A DNA stretch of 64,000 nt, taken from Nymphaea colorata. Taxonomy: Eukaryota; Streptophyta; Magnoliopsida; Nymphaeales; Nymphaeaceae. Location of the stretch: positions 28,995,206 to 29,059,205 of the forward strand of contig NC_045139.1 of the NCBI RefSeq assembly GCF_008831285.2, read 5' to 3'. Under the pieces are notes generated by a model. The model ran no database searches. It saw nothing but the letters and a program-made list of their open reading frames with translations, and was not told the origin of the DNA. The translations under genes were made by a program, and so were the position numbers. Shown here in pieces: positions 1-11,746 of this stretch (positions are counted from its first letter, which is position 1; each line of letters starts with the position of its first letter).

Positions 1-1590
1 AATAATACATTTTTGATGCATTTAATGGATTTGCCTAATTGTCTGGCTCCCCTATTTTCTTCACAAATCTATTCGTATAGCACTGCTTCTGCTTGAGACC
101 CATTAATCAAAAGTGGTTCAACATATCAGAAGAGGTAAAAATCTAGGGTTGATTTGCTCAACCCTATCTTACCTTTAAAGAAAAACAAAGCTGTGGTTTA
201 TTTTATTTTATTTTTAAATGGTTCCAAGGGTTTTATGGTAAGCTATTCATGTGAAATTAAAGAAGTAGCACTGATAACTCTGAGAGGAAGAGTGAAGGCT
301 TCAGTTTTTTACAAGGCTACTCACCTGAAAAAATGTGGGCAAGGAAAGTAGTTTTTTTTTTTTTAAAAAAAAAGTACTCATGTCTTCTTTGGATAGATTG
401 ATAATTTGGAGGGGCGAGCAGAATCGGTAGCTACCAGATTATGCTACTGGTGATATAATCCTGTCTTCTTTACTCCTTTTGTCAAAACTAAGCGTGCTGC
501 GCAAATGGAGACTACCCTTAAGGCATGAGCAGGGAAGAGGTCGACATTTTCTTGGGTGCGATGCTATCCATGCCTTAGATAAGAGTATGATGCGAAATTA
601 AGCTGGAGATCCTCACGATCATGCATGAAATTAATTAGTCATGGTGTTCTAATATTCATTCGCGAGTCCGCCTTTGACTCATTTTTCTTTTGTGTAGTGT
701 TAATTGCGAGCCTGTTAGATATTTGGTTTTGGAGTGGAGAGGACTAGTTGCGCTGATTTAGCCTTGCTGAGTGAAATTCCCCGTGCTTTACTGTCAACAT
801 CCTGGAATTAATAGTGCAGTTGGCTAAGTTGGACTAGAAATGGTCATTCAATTTGGTGATGCTTCAGTGGATGGTGACAAATAGACTTTGGTATGATCAA
901 GATACAAGGAACATACATGGTTGATCTCTCAATTGCGATCAGCTGGTATTTAAATCGTACCTAAGTCAAAGAAAGACTGGGACATTATTTAATTTGACAG
1001 ATAAATTAAAGTTTGTCGCTACTTGCTGTTTAGGGGACGGTAGAAGCAAATTTCCTTTTTCTTTTCCTTTTCTGATCATGAGGAGCAAAAACTCACCAAG
1101 GACAGGACAACTTTATCATTATGTATGGCTGGTTGATGCATGCATGAGTCCAATCAGTGACGGCATGAGACAACTATGTGGTTCGACAGTGAGGCCTACA
1201 TCCAAGCTGTCAAATTTCTTGTACAGACACAAGGCATCGATCTGCACAAGGGAGTATGGAGCAGGTCTTAGGGAAACACTAGTTTCAGTTACAAGCAAGT
1301 CTTGAATTCTTGGCTTGCTGTATTATTAACGTTGCTGATTTCATTGAGAATTAAGTTATACATTATGTCTGATATTCAATGCAGAATATATTGATAAATC
1401 ACATCAGCCAGCTTTCATTTTGTGAACGACTTAATGCAGATCAGAGATGGCGTAAATAGATTCCGGCACTTCAGGAGTGGTGTGGAAGTAAACATCTGCA
1501 GATCAAGGCTGGGTAAATTCTTTTAACATCGATCAATCAGGACAGGTCCATTTGTCTGTAAGAGATCAAAGCAAAGGAGTTACAGGTATG
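1..1590. other. intergenic, no gene seen
   Basis: AT-rich sequence without an open frame that resembles a protein family. The longest frame, a 103-codon stretch near 994-1305 on the plus strand, shows no recognisable motif. No RNA gene was recognised. Confidence 0.6.
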
Positions 1591-1613
1591 TATATATATA
1601 TATATATATATAT
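1591..1613. repeat. (TA)n microsatellite
   Basis: About eleven TA dinucleotides in a row in non-coding DNA. Confidence 0.9.
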
Positions 1614-3003
1614 TACTGCCTCTGCTTTTATGATCGTCTGCAAACATGTCTTGCTTCCCGGTCCATGCATGTTGCTCCCCGTATTTCTAACAATCCTTGA
1701 CTTGAAAATGTGAGTCTAATTAAGAGAATAGGTGGGCGAGTTGCACGGCCTATGTAGCGAAAGCTAGGAATTGAAGAGTTAAGTGCATAGATTAAGGTCA
1801 TGATCAGTAGGCTTGCTATATACGTTCGTAACATTAATATTACGAAAGATGGCTGTAGAATCACATTATTGGCTCCCCCTACGTGTGTACTTGTTTCTAA
1901 GTAGTTCATAGGCCGACATGCATGCTGTTGTTCTTTCACATCATTGCAATGTGTCGGTCGGATTTTCAAAAGTGCGCAGATTCACAGAGCGTTGAACCTG
2001 TGTGTGTACAATCATTAATTACTTGAGAAAAACAAGGCCTAGCAAATGACAATATGTCTATTATTTTACTCTTTTGTGTGAAACCGATGTTCCTTAGCCA
2101 GTTAACCCAACAGATATGCACTAATAAGTTGTTTTTTCAGGAAAAAAAACTCACTGGTGCCCATTGAAGGCTAATAATCAAATTGTGTTCTTTTTCCTTT
2201 TCAAATTGTATTCTTTGTTTGTTTTGTTAGATCAACGTACACTCTCCGTTAATTTACAGAAAGATTTAAGAACACATACTTATTTTCCAGTTTTTTTTTC
2301 CTTGACCAGCCCATTTTCCAATATATAGTCGACGGTGTCTGATGATTTTGCTTCCATCGCGCACAACCCCAGCCGACCCGTTAGGTTAAAAACTCTGAAC
2401 GTCCCATTTTAGTTCTGCCGCTGGATGCATTTGACTTTTCTTGACTTCTTTATACTCAGAGAAATAAAAGCTATGTCTGAGATCGAGTTTTTGCTTCTGA
2501 CATGTGAAGCAGGCAGACTTCGGAAGGTAAAAAGAACACAGACACACGCACACGAGTTTTGGTAGCTCCATCTTGGACGCCAGAAAACATACTTCAACAG
2601 GGATTTAATTTGCGGTAACCAGAACGCACAGGTATGTTCATTACTCTACTTTAGTTTCAATTGTTTTCACGAAAAAAACTTGATTTTTTTGACCCATCAA
2701 GGTCTTGACATTATGTCATAAGCGAATTCACTTTCGTTTTCGAGAGCTATCTAAACTTTAAAATTACCAAGCTTAATGTATTCTCCACACCAAATAAATA
2801 ATAACAACATGTACTCTACATGGTTATATAAGTTGAGTAGAAAACCATGCACGTAAAACTACACAAGAGAACGCTTTTGCGTTTGAATTGAATATCCATT
2901 GTTTAAGGTGTATATAACAGTTTTTCTTGTTGCAATACTGTCTATAAGAAAGTTGCCATGATCTGCTTGCAGGCCTTGATAAAGAATACTTACATGCACA
3001 CAA

Positions 3004-3026
3004 AGAGAGAGAGAGAGAGAGAGAGA
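3004..3026. repeat. (GA)n microsatellite
   Basis: Uninterrupted GA dinucleotides, about eleven units, just upstream of two hairpins. Confidence 0.9.
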
Positions 3027-3112
3027 ACGTGGATCTATATGCAGAGTGGGGGATCCTCCTCCATTAACAGCTGCCCAATGCATTGCATCTGGTGGTTGTT
3101 GTCACCAACGCT

Positions 3113-3133
3113 CCCCGATACATTGTATCGGGG
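3113..3133. repeat. perfect short inverted repeat (hairpin)
   Basis: Two perfectly complementary 9-nt arms (CCCCGATAC / GTATCGGGG) enclose a 3-nt loop. A second stem, GGGCTGGA at 3160-3167 with TCCAGCCC at 3190-3197, lies 27 bp further on. There is no T-run after either stem and no gene nearby, so no function is assigned. Confidence 0.8.
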
Positions 3134-6100
3134 CATACATAGCTAGGGACATGTGCGTGGGGCTGGAGTCCTTCTATCAGCAGGAGGAATCCAGCCCTTA
3201 TGTCAAGCCGGTAGGAGGCCTGAGAATTAATCCCCTTATCATTTTTATCAGAATACTATTTAATTTGTGTAAAATCTAACCTTATACATATTAACTGAAA
3301 TGTACTATGATTGGAAATCTTCTATATTTAGTCAATCATTTTTTGAGTTTAAATGTGCTTTTTTTAATCGTGAATTTTTTGATAGCTCTTATGCATAACA
3401 TCAAATTTTGATAGCAGAAAAATAAACACTTCCCATGAAAAACTTCATTCAAACATATTCCATACTAACTTAACATTCATGAACATGTCATGTCAACATG
3501 TGAAATTCATGTGGCACAAAATGAGTTCATAGTTGGAACCGAAAATATAATATTGAAATGGCATTCGATTATTGAGGAACAACCGATGCACGTCGAGTTA
3601 ATTGGATCAAACTCAAGGACGTAACTATGAGTAGCTACCAGCTTCGGAGAAAGCGTGAAAGAAAGAGACTTGTTATATGGGATAAGAATACCCAGTGAGA
3701 GAGTGAGAGAGAAGGTTTGGGAAGATGATTTCCATAAGCTAAAATGTTGGCCATAAATATGGAATATTCAGATGCAAGCAATCAGTTTCGCATCGCATCT
3801 TTATCTTCCTTGACCAACATTCGCTTGTCCTTCAATTCCAGCAACCACCCCGTGGATTCACATTAAAAAGACCTTTATTTCATGTTACAAGGGGCCTCAT
3901 GTTTCATTTAAGTCAATGACATCACGCTCACCAAGATGGCCATACATAACATCTTAACTACGTAGATTTCGCAGACATTGATAACATCATCTCTTTTAAA
4001 TTGCACTTCACAGAGTGAGCATGTGGGCGGCTAGCAGACCCCATCTGGTAGTAGGTCTAGTCTTAATAACGTTTCCCCTACAAGCAAATAAATATGATAC
4101 ATGAGTTCCAACAACTCCATTTCATGATCGCACTGTCAACTCTGATTATGATTTTTCGTTTGCTTCCGCACCTCTAAACGCACCATCGGATGCGTGTGTG
4201 ACTGATGAAACTGCCTTTTAAGCACGAAACCCATTCTTTCTGATGTCTCAGTTCATTCATAAGCTAACCACATGTTGTTGGCGCTCACAGCGAGATATGT
4301 ACACCTGATGAACTGAGTAATTTGAATGCCTTTAATTGCCTGCAGTAAGGCAGTGAATGCTGAGTGCGCAATGCAGTGTACGTCTTGCAAGTAGAAAAAG
4401 ATGTACTTTGCCCTTTAAAAAAATACCGTGTACTTCTGGGCTTTACAATACTTAGTGGAACCCGGACAGAGATTTACAAGGGAAGGTAATAGAAGTGTTC
4501 GATCGGAGTAGCAAGTAGCATAATCACACTCTACTGTCAGTTTCTTCCTGAAGTGAAAGAAAAACAAAGGACTGTCGTTAAAGCAGTACTCGTCGGTTTG
4601 GTCCTCCATCGTCGAACTGCACCGACTCCCTGTCGTAGACTAGTCGGCATACAGCTTCTGTGTTTGGCAGATATCAGCGCAGACAGTTTCTGATTTTAAT
4701 GCAAGAAGTGGAAGTTTGAGGAGGAAAATAAGAGAAAAGAGCTTGGTGTTGACAAATCAAACCTGAAACATCTAGCTCTAAAGTAATGGAATCACATGGG
4801 GCTGTTGACGACTGTTGGCTTTCATAAAATCTTGTGAACCACCACAAAAGCAAAATGTACAAGTTCTCATGATTGCTGACCACAATAATCTTAGTGATTG
4901 GAACTATAGTGGCATTCTTTATTCAGGTCTTTGATTACTTCACAATATAGAAAAGCAGTGTAGTTCGAATTTTCAAGTTAAATTGGACAGTTCCCGGGTG
5001 TTCATGTCCCTTAGCATAAACTGTTGAAATCGAACCAACTTGAAAAAGAACAGCGAGAGAGATTTTTAGATGCATTCTGTCATGAGAATAGTTACCGTCA
5101 ATGCCGTAAACATCAGTTTCCATTTTATGCCCAAAACCTGAAGATAGGCTATCTCAGTTGGTATGCCTGTTCCTTACCCGGCATCTTTTAAATTTGAAGA
5201 AAGAAACATTTTTACTAATTTTTTTGATTGAGATATCGGCCAACGGGGGCTGACTAGACCCATATCAGCCTACATTTGAAAGGCCCTGAATCGGCCCCTG
5301 CCTTCTTGCAGAGTGCTGTTATGCTGTGGTTGAAGAGGAGATGGCAGAAGGAGGAGAGGACCATACACAATGTTAAAACTCATGATCAGCACAAACACAA
5401 TAAACTATCTCATTTCCATAATATTGATAATAATGGTTACGGTGTTAAGTATCCCAGTGAACCAATTAATCACCAAAGTATGTGGAACATGGGGGTCTTT
5501 CAGATAACAGAAACGGACTACTGGTTAAGAAAAGAGAAGTAGATATAAACTGGTGTTCCACAGATAACTCAAAACCTTCCAGCATCGGGAGTATCGCTAA
5601 TCATTGAATCCATAGAGGAAAAAACCTATCTCAAACCATGTCCCAATCATTTGCCACCAATAAACAGTAGGACAAGGAGTGCATACATCATACATGCATG
5701 TGGAACCAAAAGTGACTACGGCTGAACTGTATCTGACCCACTTTCAAGCTAATTAAGAGCAATGGAATCACATGGGCAGAAAGGTCATGACGTAACCTTC
5801 AAGAGAACCGATTACGAGAACCATGTTAGAGCTCCCTTAGGCACAGAAGGACTGCTAGTTAGTTCAATGCGCCCAAAAAAATTGTTCAATAAGCAGTTTC
5901 TTTCGAGTAAGAACATGGAGAAAGAAATGAAATGAAGGTTTAGGTCAGTTTTCATGGGCACCGAAGCAAGAAGTTGAAGTTTTACCAGCGCATGCAAGAT
6001 TTTGAAGAAGATGTTTCTGAAAATTCTATTCATAATCTCTAGATCAATAAAAGGCACTTATATATTATTTACTTTTTAGATTCAACAGCAAGATGAAAAT

Positions 6101-7524
6101 TTTCAGGCAATCATCTAGCTAAACCCAAAGCCTTGCATTGAGCAGCGTGTTTACGCACTCATCTGCAACTTGGACCAAGTCCAGTTTGACATAAGCGCGA
6201 GTACATAAGCATGGCATTTTTTTCATATAGATAGCAAACAGGCCAACTGAGGTGAACGTCTTTTCTGAAGCGGAGATCAAACACAATGTTGGCAGTGTAT
6301 GTGCGGCATGTATCACTATAAATGGACTCAACGTTTGAGCATTAAGTGCACTTCAAGGTTGCAGGTGCTTGGCAGTTTCCTAGTTTTAAATTTCTAGTGT
6401 GGAAAAGCTGCACTCGTTATAATGGCTGATGGAGTTGGCCATTACTTACTGTACCTGGGAACTGTAAATGGATACAGGAACTGCAGCTTGAATGTTTTTT
6501 TTTCCTCAATGCTTTTTTCTACCCGGATTCCTGTCCAATCTGATTATCTATGCATTTTAGCTAGTGATGTCAGCTACCTAGGTCTGGTGAAAAAGAAAAA
6601 AAAAAAAAAACCGAATACTGACCAAATCTGCGTGTGATATATGGTTTGTATTTTAGCCCATATCTCAAGTATCAGTCTGGAAACCTGCCAACAAATTGAT
6701 CCTATTTACCCCGTTCACATGTCAAAGTAGTAGCTTGAGTTACTTAGGCTCGAGTTTGGTTTCAGAAAAATCAGGTTTGATTTCCAACCAGAATCAAGAT
6801 CAATATTAGGTTGGATTTGTGAATTGGATTGCTTCTTTGCCCGGTAGAACTGTAGATCTCCAACTAGGGTTAGGTGGAGAAAACCATCTTGAGACCAAAA
6901 ACGGGAAAAGATTGGGTAGTAGAACTTCGTAAAGATTGAACAGTACTCATTACTTCTCTACGTGCTTGTAATCATCTTCTAAAAATGGTATCTACGAAAT
7001 CAAGCTAAAAGGAAAGTAGATGTCACTTAAAGCCAAAATAGTGACCAGAGATGACTCATATTCAACCCCATGTGATTTCCGTTCTTGTTAATTCCTATTT
7101 ATCTAACTAATTAAATTTAAATGACTTGTCTATTTTGTTTTTTTTTTTTGTCCAAGAGAGATATTCAGTTGCACCACTTGCTCATACCCCAAAACGAATA
7201 TGTTAAGTTACATGATTTTATTTGGTTTGGTTTGTTTTCACACATGAATGGTTTAAAAGGAACTGCACTTCCCAAAGTATGTGCTTGGGAAAAGGGCGAG
7301 CAAATTACGATTCCAAACCAAGAAAAAAGTGGCTGAAGTGACGAGCTATAATCAGAATATTGTTTTATTGGAAGCGAAAATGCACCAGCTTAGCAATAAA
7401 TTGCAGAAGAAAATTACATGGAGATTGTGGCCCACTATTATACCTTCACCCTATGACTACAGACATTAGAATCAAGGTAGGATTATATACGTGGTATTAG
7501 ATTCCCCGTAAGATTCACAACAAA

Positions 7525-7550
<26 letters not shown>
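7525..7550. repeat. (CA)n microsatellite
   Basis: About thirteen AC/CA dinucleotides in a row in intergenic DNA. Confidence 0.9.
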
Positions 7551-7555
<5 letters not shown>

Positions 7556-9990
7556 TTCCACAACACATGCACACACATAAGATGATTTCTATTAAAATAC
7601 CACCCACCATGTCGGTCACTTGCTTTTTCTTTATAAAAAGCTTCGATCGTGTACTTTCACCAAAGAGTAGGTGGTGGACACGGCCGGTATGATCGAGATA
7701 AGCTTTTGCTAGTTTTGTGTAACTTCTCGTCCAAGCATGGCTGCAAAAGAAATCTCTCTATTGATTTAGCTTTATGAAAGAGACATAACCCAGGGGCTTC
7801 AGAGTGCTATATTATTGTTAACCTCAAACATTTTCAGCTGACTCACTTGACCAGGTGGCCGCAGATCGAGCTCTTATGGCCACATTACATCTTAGTCATC
7901 AGAAAACGGGGTTTCGTCTAAAAGAAATCAGAAGCATTGAATTCTTGATCAACTCTGCTTCGTGTCTCGATCTGCCACATTTGATCTGAGAACTTCGGAG
8001 AATAATTTTTATTGAGGCGGGCATTTTTAAATATAGTAAGATCGAGGAGCCTCTTTTTTATGCAACGATGGCTCCATATGTTTATCGGCCTTTCAGTGTT
8101 CTTGACAAAGTTTATATGATTATTTTATGCTTTGAATTGAATGATATTCCTATTCTCGAGAAAAACTATTCTATATTGATTTTTTTTCCTGATTGACAAT
8201 GTGGGTTGAGCAGACCCAAAGCTTTAAACCCTTGAATCTATTCAACTAATTTAAAATTTCCGGTTGACCAAAAATTCATGGGGTAAAAGTTTGTAAAAAT
8301 CTCCTTTTCAATTATGGAATAAGGGTTAATTTATTTCGATTGCGTTGTAAAGGTAGTTAGTAAAAGCTGAATCATGTTTCCCCAGATATTCTTCATTTGA
8401 AAAAAAAGCTGATATTTCATAGTTACTGTTAAAACTTTTCTTTCTTTTTTCAAAATTCCTCGCATGAATTTGTTACCAGAAATCCGCATGCGTCTTTGTA
8501 AGTGTTAACTAGGGTTGAACTGCGCAACCGCTAGTACCTTCTGATCTCTCTTTCTCTCTCTCGCTGAATTTCTGGTTTGCGTTTGGTTAATTTGTGCAAA
8601 TTGCAGCATAATAAACTGTATTATGAAGCATATTAAGAGAAAGTGATTATGAAAAATGGCAAGATTATCATGCGTGAACACCTGTAAGTAGTATAGTGAG
8701 TTGGGCAGTTGGCCCACATGCAAAAGAGTGTCTTATCACATGCATCACATACAAGTGGCGTTGTTATAAAAAGCAAGATATGTGGTATAAGGTCCACATG
8801 ATGATGCCTGCAATGATAGTAATGGATGAGCATGACTTTTTCTTTGATGGCTGTGCATGTCAATAATTGCTGCGATGCGTAAGAGACAATATGGGAGGAT
8901 TCTCTCTTCAGCAGAAGAAAGGTTCCTGTTCCCATATAAAGTACCAATATGGGTTGCGCAGTTTTGGGTCCTTTTATCATCTCCAAGCTGTAAAGCATTG
9001 TGAAGTTATTGCCTCTGTCTAGAGGAAGTTTCTTCCCGTCTCCCCCTCTCCCAAACTCGTCAAGAAAGCAACAACAGTTCCCTTAAAGGTTCAGAAGCCA
9101 ACAAAAATTTCCTTTCTTTCACACTTTACCTTTTCCCCACTTCCAGAAGGAAAAACTTGGGAACTTCTACTTTTTAAACCTCTCACGTGTCAGCTTATGC
9201 TGATTTAAGTCAAAAAAGTAGAAGGGTGTTTGAAGATTAGCAGTGTTTAGATCATGAGGATCTTGAACCCCCCTCCGTCCTTTATATGAGGAAGGCTTGC
9301 AGATGATTGACGTGGTCTGCAATTTTTACAAGCTAACGAAGGAAAAGAACAGGTGTTTATCTTATACAAGGGACTAAACTTATGAGGCCATAAAAGTCAA
9401 GCACGTCACATGTGGGTTATTTATTATCTTCTTCAAGTCTCCAAGATTAATTGACAGAAATTAAAGGCTCTCACCATAGCTCGCCCATTTAACCTGCATA
9501 TGACACATCGAGTGCGAGAGAGAGAGAGAGCCAATTGTCCATTAGATGGTGAATGTAATTTAAGTCAAAACTGCGACTGGACGGTAGGGAAAACAAGTCA
9601 AAATCTAATTTCCTAAGAACAAATACACATGCGTCACTCTATCCGATCTTCCATGCACAAAAACAAGATCGTCATCAGTTGAAAAGTATTTTCTTTCATG
9701 AGTAGAAAATGGAAGATGGTTCAGATGGACAAGTGAGTATATAGATGGCAATTGTTTTCTTCTAACATTTATATATATTTATAAAAGAGAGACTTGTATG
9801 TTACACTTCTTTTTCATCTCCTCTATGAAAAAGGTATATTCTACCTGAATACCTACTGAAGAACTTTAGATCAGTTTAACCTTATACAGTTCAACTCTTC
9901 ACACGCTAAACCAAGAGGGGATCGAAAAAGAAAAGGAAGGAAAAGAAGCAAACCAAGACAAGTAGCCCCCCCTGAACCCAATACCCATGT

Positions 9991-11534
9991 CTAAAATACA
10001 TCTAATGACATGTCCATGAGAATTTCGTCATGGCCTTGGGAAGAAATAACTTCATCAAGGAGCCATTTTTCAAGCAAAGAGAGTGGAGCATCACCCTCTA
10101 CTTTCACTTTGCTTTCTGCCTGAAACGTTTCCACGTTTCTTCTACCAGACAAGTTGCAGCAGTTTGCAGTCTGCTCATCAGGTGACTGTGGTTGAGAAAC
10201 TTCGGTGGAAACAGATGAGGATGCTTTCCATGTCACGCCGTTGCCGCCATGCTCGGAGCCAAGGAAGCAATCAAGGGGATTCGACGAGGCAAAATCTCCA
10301 CCACCCAACTCTGTCTTAAGTGTAGTTGTCGTAGGACTGGTAGGTGTGAGGGACTGGGACGCCCTGCTCTGGGTTCCTTCACTGGAGGTGGCTTCGGTGA
10401 TGGGGGAATGCTGCCTCATATCTGAGGAACTTCCCCCAGACTTTGGTGGTGAAGTTCTCATCCAATTCTCAAGAAGCTTAGCTATGTTCTCAGCACTAGA
10501 AGCATAAGATGATGAAGTGGAAGCAGACTGATTTGATCTCGGAAGAGAGTTTTGGCACATTGGGTCGGACGGTTTCATCTCAGTAGGAGAATCGGTCTTC
10601 TCCAAGGACAAGGCTTCATAGAGTGCCTGTCTAGCTAGGTGGATGTCAGTCTGAAGCCTCCTTTCCCATTGACCCTTTGAGATTGATTGGTGGTCGCCAC
10701 CACCACCGCTAATAGATCCATCTAGGCCTGCCTGAAGCTTCTTGAGCTTCTTCTTCAAGTGGGTATTCCAATAATTCTTGATATCATTGTCTGTTCTTTG
10801 AGGGAGGTAGGAAGCAATGGCTGCCCATCTGCATATATCGACATATCTCTCTTAATATATGGCTAAATTCATAAAACGAAACAGAATACTCGGAAACCAA
10901 ATTGAAATAGTTCTATAGAAAAGAAAAATCAGAAATCTCATCTAATTCAGGATCAAGGGTATGCTGTAAATCTGCCACTATGGGGAAGCATACCTGTTGC
11001 CTAGTAGAGCTTGGAGATGGATGATCATCTTCTCCTCATGTTCAGTAAAATTTCCACGCTTGATTCCCGGCCTGAGGTAATTGGTCCATCTTAATCTGCA
11101 ACTCTTACTGCATCTAAGCAGACCTGCCATCATAGTAACCCGAAGGAACCAAATAAATACAACCGCAAGACTCAACGGAAAGACGAAACGTGAATCCAAG
11201 AGAGGGCTATGATAAGCAGCAAAGATGATGGAGAAGGACAGAAAAACCAATGAATTTATTGGTTCTTTTTCCTTATTTTCAGTGGGATTGGTGCGTACTG
11301 AAGATCGTTGCTCATAAAGCTCCAAAGGGGAAACACGACTTGTCTCTTAGCGTTGTCTTGAAAAAGAAATGGAGGAACAAAACAAAGAACTTAGCTGTTA
11401 CCTGTATTGGTAGGAACAGCCCTCCAATTTCCAGGGCCATGTTCTTGGATGTAGGAGACCAGGATGATATCTTCTTCAGGGGTCCATGGCCCTTTCTTCA
11501 CACCAACCTTGTCGCAGCAAGGAGGCCTTACCAT
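9991..11534 (-). CDS. R2R3-MYB transcription factor, subgroup 1 (MYB30/60/94/96 type)
   Basis: Sequence-specific nuclear transcription factor. Exons on the minus strand are 11402-11534 (133 bp), 10994-11123 (130 bp) and 9991-10828 (838 bp), joined at GT-AG introns to give 366 residues. The 133/130-bp first exons are the usual R2R3-MYB arrangement. The start MVRPPCC is the standard family N-terminus. Repeat R2 carries W17, W37 and W57; R3 carries F70, W89 and W108. The C-terminal part holds [13 protein letters not shown] near residue 139, [12 protein letters not shown] near 199 and [11 protein letters not shown] near 337. As far as I recall, this combination marks subgroup 1, whose Arabidopsis members control cuticular wax and very-long-chain fatty acid synthesis, stomatal opening and defence cell death. 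No frame defect is visible. Which member is the true orthologue cannot be decided here. Confidence 0.95.
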
Positions 11535-11645
11535 CTTGCACTTTGGCTCTAAGATCCTTAGGAATTCAACCAAGAACCAACAATAATCGGCAACCCTTTT
11601 CTGTTAACAAGCAGACAGTAGTCCAAACGATCGAACCCTGTTGCC

Positions 11646-11653
11646 TATTTATA
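11646..11653 (-). promoter_or_regulatory. TATA box of the MYB gene
   Basis: TATAAATA on the minus strand, about 112 bp upstream of the MYB start codon. This predicts a 5' leader of roughly 80 nt. Confidence 0.7.
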
Positions 11654-11717
11654 CAATCTCTTACCATCACCAATCATATATCACGCTGACTCATCTCTCT
11701 TTCTCTCGACTCTTTCA

Positions 11718-11746
11718 AGAGAGAGAGAGAGAGAGAGGGAGAGAGG
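11718..11746. repeat. GA/CT tract in the MYB promoter
   Basis: GA-rich microsatellite about 65 bp upstream of the MYB TATA box. Such tracts are common in plant core promoters and can bind GAGA-binding BPC proteins; a role here is inference. Confidence 0.7.

Larger units (their letters stand above)
1614..9990. other. intergenic, downstream of the MYB gene
   Basis: More than 8 kb without a supportable gene. Short frames on both strands are below 125 codons and resemble no family I know. Visible structure is limited to GA and CA microsatellites, poly-T and poly-A runs, and the hairpins at 3113-3133 and 3160-3197. The part just below 9991 is the likely 3' untranslated region of the minus-strand MYB gene; I could not fix its poly(A) site. 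Confidence 0.55.

Noticed and set aside
10083-10507. Plus-strand frames opposite MYB exon 3
   Set aside because: Shadows of the MYB coding exon without family features.
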